The notes under the pieces were generated by a model. That model saw only the letters and a list, made by a program, of their open reading frames with translations. It ran no database searches and had not been told where the DNA came from. Below are positions 36,606 to 45,019 of a DNA stretch of 64,000 bases, one piece after another (the stretch's first letter is position 1; every line of letters starts with the position of its first letter). Source of the DNA: Roseiarcus sp050012775 (GTDB lineage Bacteria > Pseudomonadota > Alphaproteobacteria > Rhizobiales > Beijerinckiaceae); the NCBI GenBank assembly GCA_050012775.1, contig JBEKGN010000001.1, forward strand, positions 62,001-126,000, written 5' to 3'. The position numbers and the translations under genes were made by a program.

Positions 36606-37016
36606 ATGGCCTCGACCGAATCAACGTCGACCCCTCCACCCGCCCGTCCTCTGTCGCCTCACCTAGGCATCTATCGCTTGACCCTGACGATGGTGATGTC
36701 GGGCGCCCATCGCATCACCGGCATGGGGCTCTCCGTCGGCGTGCTGTTGCTCGCGTGGTTTCTCATCGCCGCGTCGATCGACGCGACCGCTTTTTCGTAT
36801 TTTTCCGCATTCATCCAGTCGTTTATCGGCCGGCTCGTGCTGTTCGGCTTCACCTGGTCCCTGTTTCATCACATGCTCGGCGGCGTTCGCCATTTCATCT
36901 GGGACGCCGGCTACGGCCTGGAACATCCCGAGCGCGAGCAATTGGCGCAGGCGACGTTGATCGGCGGCTTCGCGCTGACGCTCATCGTCTGGGCCGTCGG
37001 CTACGCCGTGCGATAA
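36606..37016 (+). CDS. sdhC: Succinate dehydrogenase cytochrome b556 subunit
   Basis: 136 aa membrane anchor with three helices. PRPLSPHLGIYRLTLTMVMSGAHRITGMGL is the family start, with Ser and Arg of the quinone site. The heme-ligand His is in WSLFHHMLGGVRHFIWD. It anchors complex II to the inner membrane and binds heme b. First gene of sdhCDAB, 14 bases before sdhD. Confidence 0.94.
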   Translation: MASTESTSTPPPARPLSPHLGIYRLTLTMVMSGAHRITGMGLSVGVLLLAWFLIAASIDATAFSYFSAFIQSFIGRLVLFGFTWSLFHHMLGGVRHFIWDAGYGLEHPEREQLAQATLIGGFALTLIVWAVGYAVR

Positions 37017-37029
37017 GGGAGCGCTTGCA

Positions 37030-37419
37030 ATGGCCAATACGGGCAAATCGCTGCGGACGCCGCTGAGCCGCGTTCGATATCTCGGTTCGGCGCGCGTGGG
37101 GGCCGAGGAGAATTGGCTGCAGCACGTGACCTCCGTAGCGCTCATCCCCCTGACGATCGCATTCGCCTGGCTCGTGCTGACCCTGCTGCACAAGGACTAT
37201 AACGGCGTTCGCGCCGAGCTGGGCCGACCGCTTCCGGCGATCGTTCTCGTGCTCTTCGTGCTCGTCGGCCTCTATCACATGCAGATCGGCCTTCGCGCGA
37301 TCATCCTCGACTACGTGCACGGCCACGCCCGGGAATGGGCGTTGATGATCACTGCGTTCTTCGCCGCGGCGGTGGGTCTGGCCTGCGTTTACGCCGTGCT
37401 TCGCATCGGCTTCGTCTGA
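37030..37419 (+). CDS. sdhD: Succinate dehydrogenase membrane anchor subunit
   Basis: 129 aa, three hydrophobic helices. RTPLSRVRYLGSARVGAEENWLQHVTSVALIPL is the alphaproteobacterial SdhD opening, and GLYHMQIGLRAIILDYVHGH carries the second heme-ligand His. Together with sdhC it forms the quinone-reducing membrane part of complex II. An AAGGGAGCG-like site precedes the ATG. Confidence 0.94.
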   Translation: MANTGKSLRTPLSRVRYLGSARVGAEENWLQHVTSVALIPLTIAFAWLVLTLLHKDYNGVRAELGRPLPAIVLVLFVLVGLYHMQIGLRAIILDYVHGHAREWALMITAFFAAAVGLACVYAVLRIGFV

Positions 37420-37443
37420 AATCCTTAAAAGGGCTCGACACGA

Positions 37444-39279
37444 ATGGCGACCAACGGCTCCAATGGCGCAAGCGCCCCTGCGCTCGGGCAGAACGCCTAT
37501 CCGATCACCGACCACACCTTCGACGTCGTCGTGGTCGGCGCGGGCGGCGCGGGCTTGCGCGCGAGCGTCGGCTGCGCGCAGGCGGGGCTGCGCGTCGCTT
37601 GCATCTCCAAAGTGTTCCCGACCCGCTCGCACACCGTTGCGGCGCAGGGCGGCATTTCCGCCGCGCTCGGCAATATGGGGCCGGACGATTGGCGCTGGCA
37701 CATGTACGACACCGTCAAGGGCTCGGACTGGCTCGGCGATCAGGATGCGATCGAATATCTCTGCCGCAACGCGCCCGCCGCGGTCTATGAACTCGATCAT
37801 TGGGGCGTGCCGTTTTCGCGCACCGAGGAGGGAACGATCTATCAGCGCCCGTTCGGCGGCATGACGACGGATTTCGGCAAGGGCGTCGCGCAACGCACCT
37901 GCGCCGCCGCCGACCGCACCGGCCATGCGATGCTGCATACGCTTTACGGCCAGGCGCTGAAGGCCAATTGCGAATTCTTCATCGAATATTTCGCCATCGA
38001 TCTCATCCGCGACGCCGAGGGACGGGTGCGTGGCCTCGTCTGCCTGAAGATGGACGACGGCACGATCCATCGTTTTCGCGCGCAGACGACGATTCTCGCC
38101 ACCGGCGGCTATGGCCGCGCCTTCTTCTCGGCGACGTCGGCGCACACCTGCACCGGCGACGGCAACGCAATGGCGCTGCGCGCCGGGATCGCGCTGCAGG
38201 ACATGGAGTTCGTGCAGTTCCATCCGACCGGCATCTACGGCGCGGGTTGCCTCATCACCGAAGGCGCGCGCGGCGAAGGCGGCTATCTCGTCAATTCCGC
38301 CGGCGAGCGCTTCATGGAGCGCTACGCGCCTTCGGCCAAGGATCTCGCCTCGCGCGACGTCGTCAGCCGCGCGATGACCGTGGAGATCCGCGAAGGCCGC
38401 GGCGTCGGCAAGCTCAAGGACCATATCTATCTGCACCTCGACCATCTCGACCCCAAGGTGCTGCACGAGCGGCTGCCCGGCATTTCCGAAAGCTCGCGCA
38501 TTTTCGCCGGCGTCGACGTCACCAAGGAGCCGATCCCGGTGCTGCCGACCGCGCACTACAACATGGGCGGCATTCCCACCAACTATCACGGCGAAGTCCT
38601 GACCAAGGCCGGCGCCGACCCCGATTCCATCGTCCCGGGACTGATGGCGCTCGGCGAGGCGGCCTGCGTCTCGGTGCACGGCGCCAACCGGCTCGGCTCC
38701 AACTCGCTCATCGACCTCGTCGTGTTCGGGCGCGCCGCCGGCCAGCGCGCGGCGGAGATCGTCAAGCCCGGCGAGCGGCAGGCCGACCTGCCCAAGGACA
38801 GCGCCGACGCCGCGCTGGCGCGCCTCGACCGTTTCCGTCACGCCAACGGCGGCACGCCGACGGCGGCGCTTCGCCTGAACATGCAGCGCGTGATGCAGAG
38901 CCATTGCGCCGTGTTCCGCACCGGCGCAACGCTTGATGAAGGCAAGGCCCTGATCCAACAAGCCTGGCGCGCCGGCGCCGACGCGCACATCAGCGACCGC
39001 TCGCTGATCTGGAACTCCGATCTGATCGAGACGCTCGAATACGACAACCTGATCGTTCAAGCCGTCGTCACGATGGAGGGCGCCGCCAATCGCCTGGAAA
39101 GCCGCGGCGCGCACGCGCGCGAGGATTATCCCAAGCGCGACGACGCCAACTGGATGAAGCACACGCTCGCCTGGATCGACGCCGACAAGCACGCCGTCAC
39201 GATCGATTACCGGCCGGTGCACGCCTACACGATGAGCAACGACATCGCCTATATCGAGCCGAAAGCGCGGGTGTATTGA
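37444..39279 (+). CDS. sdhA: Succinate dehydrogenase flavoprotein subunit
   Basis: 611 aa. The FAD-binding Rossmann motif VVVVGAGGAGLRAS is at about 31-44. The covalent FAD His lies in TRSHTVAAQGGISAALGNM, and HGANRLGSNSLIDLVVFGRAAG holds the substrate-side Arg. It oxidises succinate to fumarate and passes electrons to SdhB. The length and order fit the family. Long open frames on the opposite strand are shadows of this gene. Confidence 0.97.
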   Translation: MATNGSNGASAPALGQNAYPITDHTFDVVVVGAGGAGLRASVGCAQAGLRVACISKVFPTRSHTVAAQGGISAALGNMGPDDWRWHMYDTVKGSDWLGDQDAIEYLCRNAPAAVYELDHWGVPFSRTEEGTIYQRPFGGMTTDFGKGVAQRTCAAADRTGHAMLHTLYGQALKANCEFFIEYFAIDLIRDAEGRVRGLVCLKMDDGTIHRFRAQTTILATGGYGRAFFSATSAHTCTGDGNAMALRAGIALQDMEFVQFHPTGIYGAGCLITEGARGEGGYLVNSAGERFMERYAPSAKDLASRDVVSRAMTVEIREGRGVGKLKDHIYLHLDHLDPKVLHERLPGISESSRIFAGVDVTKEPIPVLPTAHYNMGGIPTNYHGEVLTKAGADPDSIVPGLMALGEAACVSVHGANRLGSNSLIDLVVFGRAAGQRAAEIVKPGERQADLPKDSADAALARLDRFRHANGGTPTAALRLNMQRVMQSHCAVFRTGATLDEGKALIQQAWRAGADAHISDRSLIWNSDLIETLEYDNLIVQAVVTMEGAANRLESRGAHAREDYPKRDDANWMKHTLAWIDADKHAVTIDYRPVHAYTMSNDIAYIEPKARVY

Positions 39280-39310
39280 GGCGCGGCGCCGAATGCATGG
39301 ATAGGGAACA

Positions 39311-40090
39311 ATGGTCCAATTCAACCTGCCCAAAAATTCCCGGCCGACGCCGGGCAAGGCCTGGCCGAAACCGGCGAACGCCAAGCGTCTGGCGGAGTTC
39401 CGCATCTACCGCTGGAACCCGGACGAGGGCGTCAATCCGCGCATCGACACCTATTATGTCGACCGCGACGATTGCGGCCCGATGGTGCTCGACGCGCTGA
39501 TCTGGATCAAGTCCAAGGTCGATCCGACGCTGACCTTCCGCCGCTCCTGCCGCGAGGGCGTGTGCGGCTCCTGCTCGATGAACATCGACGGCGTCAACAC
39601 GCTCGCGTGCACCAGCTTCTTGGACGAAATCGACGGCGCGGTGAAAATCTATCCGCTGCCCCACCTGGAGGTCGTCAAGGACCTCGTTCCCGACCTCACC
39701 AATTTCTACGCCCAGCACGCCTTGATCGAGCCCTGGCTGAAGACGACGACGCCGACGCCGGAGAAGGAATGGCGCCAGACGCCCGAGGACCGCGCCGATC
39801 TCGACGGACTCTACGAGTGCATTCTGTGCGCCTCGTGTTCGACCTCCTGCCCGAGCTATTGGTGGAACGGCGACCGTTATCTAGGCCCGGCGATCCTGCT
39901 TCAGGCCTATCGCTGGCTGATCGATTCGCGCGACGAGGCGACCGGCGAACGGCTCGACGCTCTCGAAGACCCGTTCCGCCTCTATCGCTGCCACACGATC
40001 ATGAACTGCTCGAAGACCTGCCCCAAGGGCCTCAACCCCGCCAAGGCGATCGCACGGATCAAGACGATGATGATCGACCGGCGAGCGTAA
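39311..40090 (+). CDS. sdhB: Succinate dehydrogenase iron-sulfur subunit
   Basis: 259 aa. An N-terminal [2Fe-2S] domain (SCREGVCGSCSMNIDG) is followed by a ferredoxin-like domain with CILCASCSTSCPSYWW and CHTIMNCSKTCPKGLNP for the [4Fe-4S] and [3Fe-4S] clusters. It carries electrons from SdhA to the quinone. It is the last gene of sdhCDAB and converges on the acetyltransferase gene with about 20 bases between them. Confidence 0.96.
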   Translation: MVQFNLPKNSRPTPGKAWPKPANAKRLAEFRIYRWNPDEGVNPRIDTYYVDRDDCGPMVLDALIWIKSKVDPTLTFRRSCREGVCGSCSMNIDGVNTLACTSFLDEIDGAVKIYPLPHLEVVKDLVPDLTNFYAQHALIEPWLKTTTPTPEKEWRQTPEDRADLDGLYECILCASCSTSCPSYWWNGDRYLGPAILLQAYRWLIDSRDEATGERLDALEDPFRLYRCHTIMNCSKTCPKGLNPAKAIARIKTMMIDRRA

Positions 40091-40109
40091 GCCGCCGGCG
40101 GCGCCCGGG

Positions 40110-40724
40110 TCACACGTTCTTCGACAATCCCAGCTCGATCGCGCGCAATTGCGCGTCGAACAGAGAGCTGGTGAAATCGACGAAATCGCGCGAAGCCTCG
40201 CGCATCAGCGACAACGGCGTCGGACGGCGCGCGGTCAGGCGACCCGTGAACTGGTTTTCCTCGAACGTGAAATGCGTCTTGAACTTGCCGGCGAGATGAA
40301 TCATGCCGATGTTGTCGGGCATGCAGACGATGTCGATCGTCTCGACGCCGTGATTGCTCGCGGCGCTCGCGATGCGCCGGAACAATTGCTCGCCGATGCC
40401 GCGCCGGCGATAGGGTTCTTCGACGCTGAAGGCCGCCTCGGCGTGGATATGGCGCTGGAACGGCGCCTGCTCCGTCCAGATCGCCTCGCTGGAGCGCAAT
40501 TCGCCTGCCCCGTGCATCTGGCCGTCGACAAAGGCGCCGAACACGAGGTCACCCTGGCCGAAGCAGCTCTCGGCGTAGTGAATGATGAAATCGTCCGACA
40601 TGCCGCCGCCGAACCGCTCATGGCGGCTGCGCGCGTCCAAACGCAACATATGGTCGCGAAACAACGGCATGTCGGCAGGCCACAAGCGCCGAATCTCCAC
40701 CGCTGGGTTCGTAGAACTCGCCAT
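40110..40724 (-). CDS. GNAT-family N-acetyltransferase
   Basis: 204 aa. The GNAT fold is readable: EIRRLWPADMPLFRDHMLRLDARSRHERFGG, LVFGAFVDGQMHGAGELR, and the acetyl-CoA pyrophosphate loop VEEPYRRRGIGEQLFRRI (about 102-118). The N-terminal Arg/His segment resembles the acetyltransferase units found at the end of protein acetyltransferases (Pat-like). The substrate is unknown. A GGTGA site precedes the ATG. It converges on sdhB. Confidence 0.87.
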   Translation of the reverse strand: MASSTNPAVEIRRLWPADMPLFRDHMLRLDARSRHERFGGGMSDDFIIHYAESCFGQGDLVFGAFVDGQMHGAGELRSSEAIWTEQAPFQRHIHAEAAFSVEEPYRRRGIGEQLFRRIASAASNHGVETIDIVCMPDNIGMIHLAGKFKTHFTFEENQFTGRLTARRPTPLSLMREASRDFVDFTSSLFDAQLRAIELGLSKNV

Positions 40725-41155
40725 GATCTCACCTTCGAATCAACTAATCCGGCGTCTCGACCCCGCCGAGATATTGTGCGCTGCAGCAAGAAACGCAAGC
40801 CCCCCGGTTGCGCCAACTTGCCGCGCCGGGGCGAAGGAGGGTCTCACGCCGCCTCGGGGGAGAAGCTCGCTGAAGACATTCTGATAGGCCACAAGGGTGT
40901 ATTTACCGTGAAAATGCGCGGCGCCCAGGCGATTCGGCCGCCTCCGCGCCCCGACGGCTCTAACGCCCTCGCGCGTCGAGGCTTTCGCCGACGACCTCGA
41001 ACTTTACTCATTTTTCATTAACCGTTGGCAGGGTTACACAGTCAGGCGCGGGCGGGAAGCCGGCGGGTCGGATTTTCGCCTGGATCGCGGTCCAAAGACC
41101 GCCCGAGAGAAAAGAATCGCCGGCGCCTGTCGCGATCGACGAAGGAAATCACGCC
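40725..41155. other. Intergenic stretch, no gene recognised
   Basis: No frame here has a family-like sequence. The first ~150 bases hold the promoter side of the acetyltransferase gene. Around 41005-41040 there is an AT-rich patch (CTCATTTTTCATTAACC) that could hold a promoter for the rightward IalB-like gene, but no consensus hexamer pair stands out. Confidence 0.5.
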
Positions 41156-41803
41156 ATGCTGCTTGCCGCGCCCCATGCCCTTCGCACTCTCGCCGCCGCG
41201 CTCGGCGTTTGCCTCGCGCTCGCCGCTTCGGGCGCCGCCGCGACGACGACGAAACCTGCCGACAAGAACGCCGCGCCCGCCGCCGCCAAGCCGGCGCTGG
41301 TGGGAACCTATGGCGACTGGAGCGTCTTCCAGAGCCAGGCCGGCAAGAACCGCATCTGCTACACGCTCGCCCAGCCCAAGGAGCGGGCCCCCGCCGACCT
41401 CAAACGCGATCCCGCCTACGCCTTCATTTCCGAGCGGCCGGGGGAAGGGGTGCGCAACGAAGTCTCCTTCATCATGGGCTTCGACGTGGCGGGCGCGGCG
41501 CCTGCCGCCGAGGCCAAGGACGCGAAAGAAAAGGACAAAAAGAAGGACAAGAAGAAGGAGCCTGAAACCGTCGCCCCGACCGCCGTCATCGGCGACGCGA
41601 CCTTCGACCTTCTGCCCAAGGGCGCCAATCTCTGGGTCAAGAACGCCGCCAAGGAGAGCGAGCTGATCGCGGAAATGCGCAAGGGCGCCAAGCTGCAGAT
41701 CAAGGCCGCCTCGAAGAAGGGCAACGTCACCGTCGACACCTATTCGCTCGCCGGCTTCGGCCAGGCGATCGACCGCGCGCTGAAGGATTGCCCGGCGAAC
41801 TAA
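41156..41803 (+). CDS. Invasion-associated locus B (IalB) family exported protein
   Basis: 215 aa. A signal peptide (LRTLAAALGVCLALAASGAAA) precedes the IalB core: GTYGDWSVFQSQAGKNRICYTLAQPKERAP with the aromatic start and first Cys, then EVSFIMGFDV and a C-terminal second Cys (LKDCPAN). A lysine-rich insert (KDAKEKDKKKDKKKEPE) splits the domain. IalB is a Bartonella virulence factor, but homologues are common in free-living Hyphomicrobiales with unknown function in the cell envelope. The ATG has an AGGAAATCACGCC site upstream. Confidence 0.85.
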   Translation: MLLAAPHALRTLAAALGVCLALAASGAAATTTKPADKNAAPAAAKPALVGTYGDWSVFQSQAGKNRICYTLAQPKERAPADLKRDPAYAFISERPGEGVRNEVSFIMGFDVAGAAPAAEAKDAKEKDKKKDKKKEPETVAPTAVIGDATFDLLPKGANLWVKNAAKESELIAEMRKGAKLQIKAASKKGNVTVDTYSLAGFGQAIDRALKDCPAN

Positions 41804-41850
41804 GCTGGGCGGCGGCCGCGCCTACAACGCGCCTCCCTGCCGACCTACCG

Positions 41851-41990
41851 CGCCGTCGACCTCATGGTAGCAAAACTTCCGAAGCCTTTCCCCTGTCAAG
41901 GATCGAAGACCGCCTTCGGCGGCGCGCTGAAAGCGCGTCCTTGACAGGGGAAAGGCTTCGGAAAAGGACGCTTCCATGAGGTCGACGGCG
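41851..41990. repeat. 140-bp nested inverted-repeat element (MITE-like)
   Basis: Outer arms of 17 bases (41851-41867 and 41974-41990, built around GTCGACCTCATGG) and inner arms of 26 bases (41877-41902 and 41938-41963, starting TTCCGAAGCCTTTCCCC) are each perfect inverted copies. A small hairpin around CCGCCTTCGGCGG occupies the centre. It has no coding capacity and lies between two convergent genes. It could act as a bidirectional terminator. No clear target duplication flanks it. Confidence 0.8.
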
Positions 41991-42015
41991 CTCTCTGCCG
42001 AAGGGCAAGGCCAAT

Positions 42016-42759
42016 TCAACCCCGCCGCGCCGCCATGAAATAATTCACGCCCAAATCCCGCGACAGCCGCCATTCCCCGCGCAGCGGATCGTAGCTCACG
42101 CCGCGCCGCTGCGTGACCTCGAGACCCGCGGCGCGCAGGGCGGCGGCCAGTTCGTCGGGGGTGACGAACTGCTCCCAATGGTGGGTGCCGGGGGCAAGCC
42201 AGCGCAGGACGTATTCGGCGCCGACGACCGCCAGCGCGAAGCTCTTGAAGGTGCGGTTGAGCGTCGAGAGGGCGAAGAGGCCGCCGGGCTTGATCAGCGA
42301 GGCGGCGGCGGCGACGAAGGCGGGAACGTCGGCGACGTGCTCGACGACTTCCATCGCCAGCACGACGTCGAATTGCTTGCCCTCGCGCGCCAGCTCCTCG
42401 ACGGTTCCCGCGCGGTAAGTCAGCTTCGCGCCCGTCGCCTCGGCGTGGGCGCGCGCGATCGCGATCGAGGTCGGCGCGGGATCGAGGCCGGTGACGTCGG
42501 CGCCCAGGCGCGAAAGCGGTTCGGCGAGCAGGCCGGCGCCGCAGCCGATGTCGAGCAGCGTCACGCCGGCGAGCGGGGGGCCGCCGCCGGAATGGCGGAA
42601 ATGCGCGGCGATCGCGTCGCGCAGCCATGCGATGCGGGTCGGGTTGATGCGGTGCAGCGGCGCCATCGGCCCCGCCGGATCCCACCAGTCCGCGCCCAGC
42701 GCGTCGAAGCGCGCGACTTCCCCGGAGATCACGCTCGGCGCGGGGTTTGCGGCGGCCAT
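42016..42759 (-). CDS. ubiG: Ubiquinone biosynthesis O-methyltransferase
   Basis: 247 aa. SAM-binding motif LLDIGCGAGLLAEPLSRLGADVTGLD and post-motif VVLAMEVVEHVADV are present, with the UbiG-type ends EVARFDALGADWWDPAGPMAPLHRINPTR and STLNRTFKSFALAVVGAEYVLRWLAPGTHHW. The enzyme performs both O-methylations in ubiquinone synthesis at the membrane. The ATG at 42759 is preferred over one seven codons upstream that precedes the family start. It is divergent from lysC. Confidence 0.94.
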   Translation of the reverse strand: MAAANPAPSVISGEVARFDALGADWWDPAGPMAPLHRINPTRIAWLRDAIAAHFRHSGGGPPLAGVTLLDIGCGAGLLAEPLSRLGADVTGLDPAPTSIAIARAHAEATGAKLTYRAGTVEELAREGKQFDVVLAMEVVEHVADVPAFVAAAASLIKPGGLFALSTLNRTFKSFALAVVGAEYVLRWLAPGTHHWEQFVTPDELAAALRAAGLEVTQRRGVSYDPLRGEWRLSRDLGVNYFMAARRG

Positions 42760-42803
42760 GAGAAATATCCTTTTACGCATCGGCTATCGCTTGGGTGCGC
42801 GCG

Positions 42804-42828
42804 CCCTTCCCCCGCAAGGGGGGAAGGG
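42804..42828. repeat. Short palindromic repeat between ubiG and lysC
   Basis: CCCTTCCCCC (42804-42813) pairs with GGGGGAAGGG (42819-42828) around a GCAAG loop. A similar hairpin lies at 46879-46900. They look like a dispersed intergenic repeat of the same style as 13849-13964. Confidence 0.55.
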
Positions 42829-42935
42829 GTTCGCACCCATCCTTCCGGGCGTTGACCGCCCCGGCCGCCCCCTTTATACGCGCGCCTCAACGGCGGCGCG
42901 AGCCGTCCCCTCCTTTTTCCGCAAGCGGAATCTTC

Positions 42936-44174
42936 ATGGCGCGTCTGGTGATGAAGTTCGGCGGCACGAGCGTCGCCAATGTCGAACGCATTCGCAATGT
43001 CGCGCGCCATGTCAAACGCGAGGTCGAGGCGGGGCACGAGGTCGCCGTCGTCGTCTCCGCGATGTCGGGCAAGACCAACGAACTCGTCGCGTGGTGCCGC
43101 GAGGCGGCGCCGATCTACGATTCCGCCGAATACGACGCGGTCGTCGCCTCGGGCGAGCTCGTCACCGCGGGCCTGCTGGCGATCGTGCTGAAGGACATGG
43201 GGTTCAACGCGCGCTCGTGGCAGGGCTGGCAGATTCCGCTCACCACCGACGACGCGCACGGGGCGGCGCGCATCGCCGGCATCGACGGAACGAATATCGT
43301 CAAAGGCTTCGCCGACAACGAGATCGCGGTGGTGGCGGGCTTTCAGGGCGTGCATGCGCCGACCGGCCGGGTGACGACGCTCGGGCGGGGCGGCTCCGAC
43401 ACCTCGGCGGTGGCGCTCGCCGCGGCGCTCCACGCCGACCGCTGCGACATCTACACCGACGTCGACGGCGTCTACACCACCGATCCCAGGGTGGTGCCCA
43501 AGGCGCGCCGCCTCGATAAGGTGTCGTTCGAGGAAATGCTCGAAATGGCCTCGCTCGGCGCCAAGGTGTTGCAGGTGCGCTCGGTCGAAGTCGCGATGGT
43601 GCACAAAGTGAAGCTTTATGTGCGGTCGTCCTTCGACGATCCCGCCGATCCGAAACAGGGCACGTTGATTTGCGACGAGGAGGATATCGTGGAACAGCAG
43701 GTCGTGACCGGCATCGCCTTTTCGCGCGACGAAGCGCAGATCACCCTGCGCAACGTGGCGGACAAGCCCGGCGTCGCGGCGGCGATTTTCGTTCCCCTCG
43801 CCGAGGCGGGCGTCAACGTCGACATGATCATCCAGGTCGTCTCCGACGACACCACGACGACCGACATCACCTTCACCGTGCCGACCGCCGAATTCGACCG
43901 CGCCAAAACTCTCCTCGAGCGGCGGCGCGAGGCGATCGGCTATTCCGCCCTGCACGGCGCGCCTGACGTCGTCAAGATTTCCGCGATCGGCATCGGCATG
44001 CGCAGCCATTCCGGCGTCGCCGCGCGCGCCTTCAAGGCGCTGGCCGACAAGGGCGTCAACATCCGCGCGATCACCACGTCGGAGATCAAGTTCTCCATGC
44101 TGATCGACGAGGCCTACACCGAACTCGCGGTGCGCACGCTGCACACGCTCTACGGGCTCGACGCCAAGGCGTGA
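42936..44174 (+). CDS. lysC: Aspartate kinase
   Basis: 412 aa. The kinase domain starts MARLVMKFGGTSVANVERI and holds VVVSAMSGKTNELVAW, TLGRGGSDTSAVALAAAL and DVDGVYTTDPRVVPKA. Two ACT domains follow (GIAFSRDEAQITLRNVADKPG and KISAIGIGMRSHSGVAARAF), the usual site of lysine and threonine feedback. It begins the pathway to lysine, methionine and threonine. The ATG at 42936 is the family start; upstream frame is rejected. Monocistronic. Confidence 0.95.
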   Translation: MARLVMKFGGTSVANVERIRNVARHVKREVEAGHEVAVVVSAMSGKTNELVAWCREAAPIYDSAEYDAVVASGELVTAGLLAIVLKDMGFNARSWQGWQIPLTTDDAHGAARIAGIDGTNIVKGFADNEIAVVAGFQGVHAPTGRVTTLGRGGSDTSAVALAAALHADRCDIYTDVDGVYTTDPRVVPKARRLDKVSFEEMLEMASLGAKVLQVRSVEVAMVHKVKLYVRSSFDDPADPKQGTLICDEEDIVEQQVVTGIAFSRDEAQITLRNVADKPGVAAAIFVPLAEAGVNVDMIIQVVSDDTTTTDITFTVPTAEFDRAKTLLERRREAIGYSALHGAPDVVKISAIGIGMRSHSGVAARAFKALADKGVNIRAITTSEIKFSMLIDEAYTELAVRTLHTLYGLDAKA

Positions 44175-44224
44175 GGACGGCGCCTCTTCCCCCGGGTCCT
44201 TTCCCCGCGCGTCCCTGCGTCGCG

Positions 44225-44266
44225 TTGACGCATGTCAAGGTCGAGTCTCCCGAAGCGCGATAACAT
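44225..44266 (+). promoter_or_regulatory. FixK/FNR-type box with class II spaced -10, before the phasin gene
   Basis: TTGACGCATGTCAA (44225-44238) is a perfect TTGAC-N4-GTCAA dyad, the form of FixK/FnrL sites in alphaproteobacteria. A -10-like TAACAT lies at 44261-44266. A start site at about 44273 would put the dyad centre at -41.5, the class II activator position. The phasin ATG is at 44301. Oxygen-responsive control is inferred from the site. Confidence 0.65.
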
Positions 44267-44300
44267 TGTTTGGTTGAAACAGCTCGAAGGGAGAACAGCC

Positions 44301-44660
44301 ATGGGCGCGACGAAGAGTCCCGGCCCGACGTCGAGCGCGACCGCCGTCAACGCCGTCGCGGTGCAGGAAGGCCTCGCCAAATCGATGATGGCGCCGAAGA
44401 AGATGCTGGAGGCGAACCTCAGGGCGGGATCGGCGCTCTTGACCTTCGCCAGCCAGAGAATGCAGGCGCAGGCCGAGTTTCTCGGCCGCTTCATGCATTG
44501 CGACAGCATCGAGCAGGCGGCGACGATGCAATCGAAGTTCCTCGAGACGATGATTGGCGATTATAGTCGAGAGATGAACGAGTTGATGGAGATCGCGCGC
44601 GAGAACTCCGCCTTTCTCGGCGCTGCGGCCGAGCCGTCGAAGACCGGCAAGGCCCAATAA
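44301..44660 (+). CDS. Phasin family protein
   Basis: 119 aa, no signal peptide, mostly helical. ANLRAGSALLTFASQRMQAQAEFLGRFMHCDSIEQAATMQSKFLETMIGDYSREMNELMEIAREN matches the phasin pattern of amphipathic helices. Phasins coat polyhydroxyalkanoate granules and may chaperone proteins. The ATG at 44301 has a GGGAG site and gives MGATKSPG; a longer frame begins inside the putative promoter and is rejected. It heads a three-gene run with two small membrane proteins. Confidence 0.82.
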   Translation: MGATKSPGPTSSATAVNAVAVQEGLAKSMMAPKKMLEANLRAGSALLTFASQRMQAQAEFLGRFMHCDSIEQAATMQSKFLETMIGDYSREMNELMEIARENSAFLGAAAEPSKTGKAQ

Positions 44661-44718
44661 GGGAAGCGGGCGCGCCGGGAGCGCCGGCGCGCGGCGTTGA
44701 TGGGGAAGGCGAGGTTTC

Positions 44719-45000
44719 ATGGATCCGGCGATCGCCAAGGAATTGGCCGCGCTACGCGAGGAAATCGAGTCGCTTCGGGCGGAAACGCGAGCCGGCCAGG
44801 CGGCCGGCGCGCCGGCGCCCGCCGCCGACGACGCGGGGGGCCCGCTGGGGGCGCGGATCGATCAGGCCAAGGAATTGATCGCGGCGATGCAAGGCGTGGT
44901 CGAGAGCGCGGAAAGCAGCGTCGCCGTTCACCCGATAGCGGGCGTCGCGGCGGCGTTTCTCGCGGGTCTGCTGATCGGGCGTGTGACGAAATCCGGGTGA
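44719..45000 (+). CDS. Small membrane-anchored protein, YqjD/ElaB (DUF883)-like
   Basis: 93 aa. The N-terminal half is an acidic/helical region (IAKELAALREEIESLRAETRAG), a flexible Ala/Pro stretch follows, and the C-terminus has the YqjD-like HPIAGVAAAFLAGLLIGRVTKSG single membrane helix. E. coli YqjD-type proteins bind ribosomes and tether them to the inner membrane in stationary phase. The family call rests on architecture and the terminal helix motif. It lies 58 bases after the phasin gene and 19 before the next. Confidence 0.65.
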   Translation: MDPAIAKELAALREEIESLRAETRAGQAAGAPAPAADDAGGPLGARIDQAKELIAAMQGVVESAESSVAVHPIAGVAAAFLAGLLIGRVTKSG

Positions 45001-45019
45001 CAGGGGGCGAAGTCTCGAT

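Noticed and set aside
36982..39405. Long open frame antisense to sdhD-sdhA (807 codons)
   Set aside because: Shadow of confirmed sdh genes with no domain signature.
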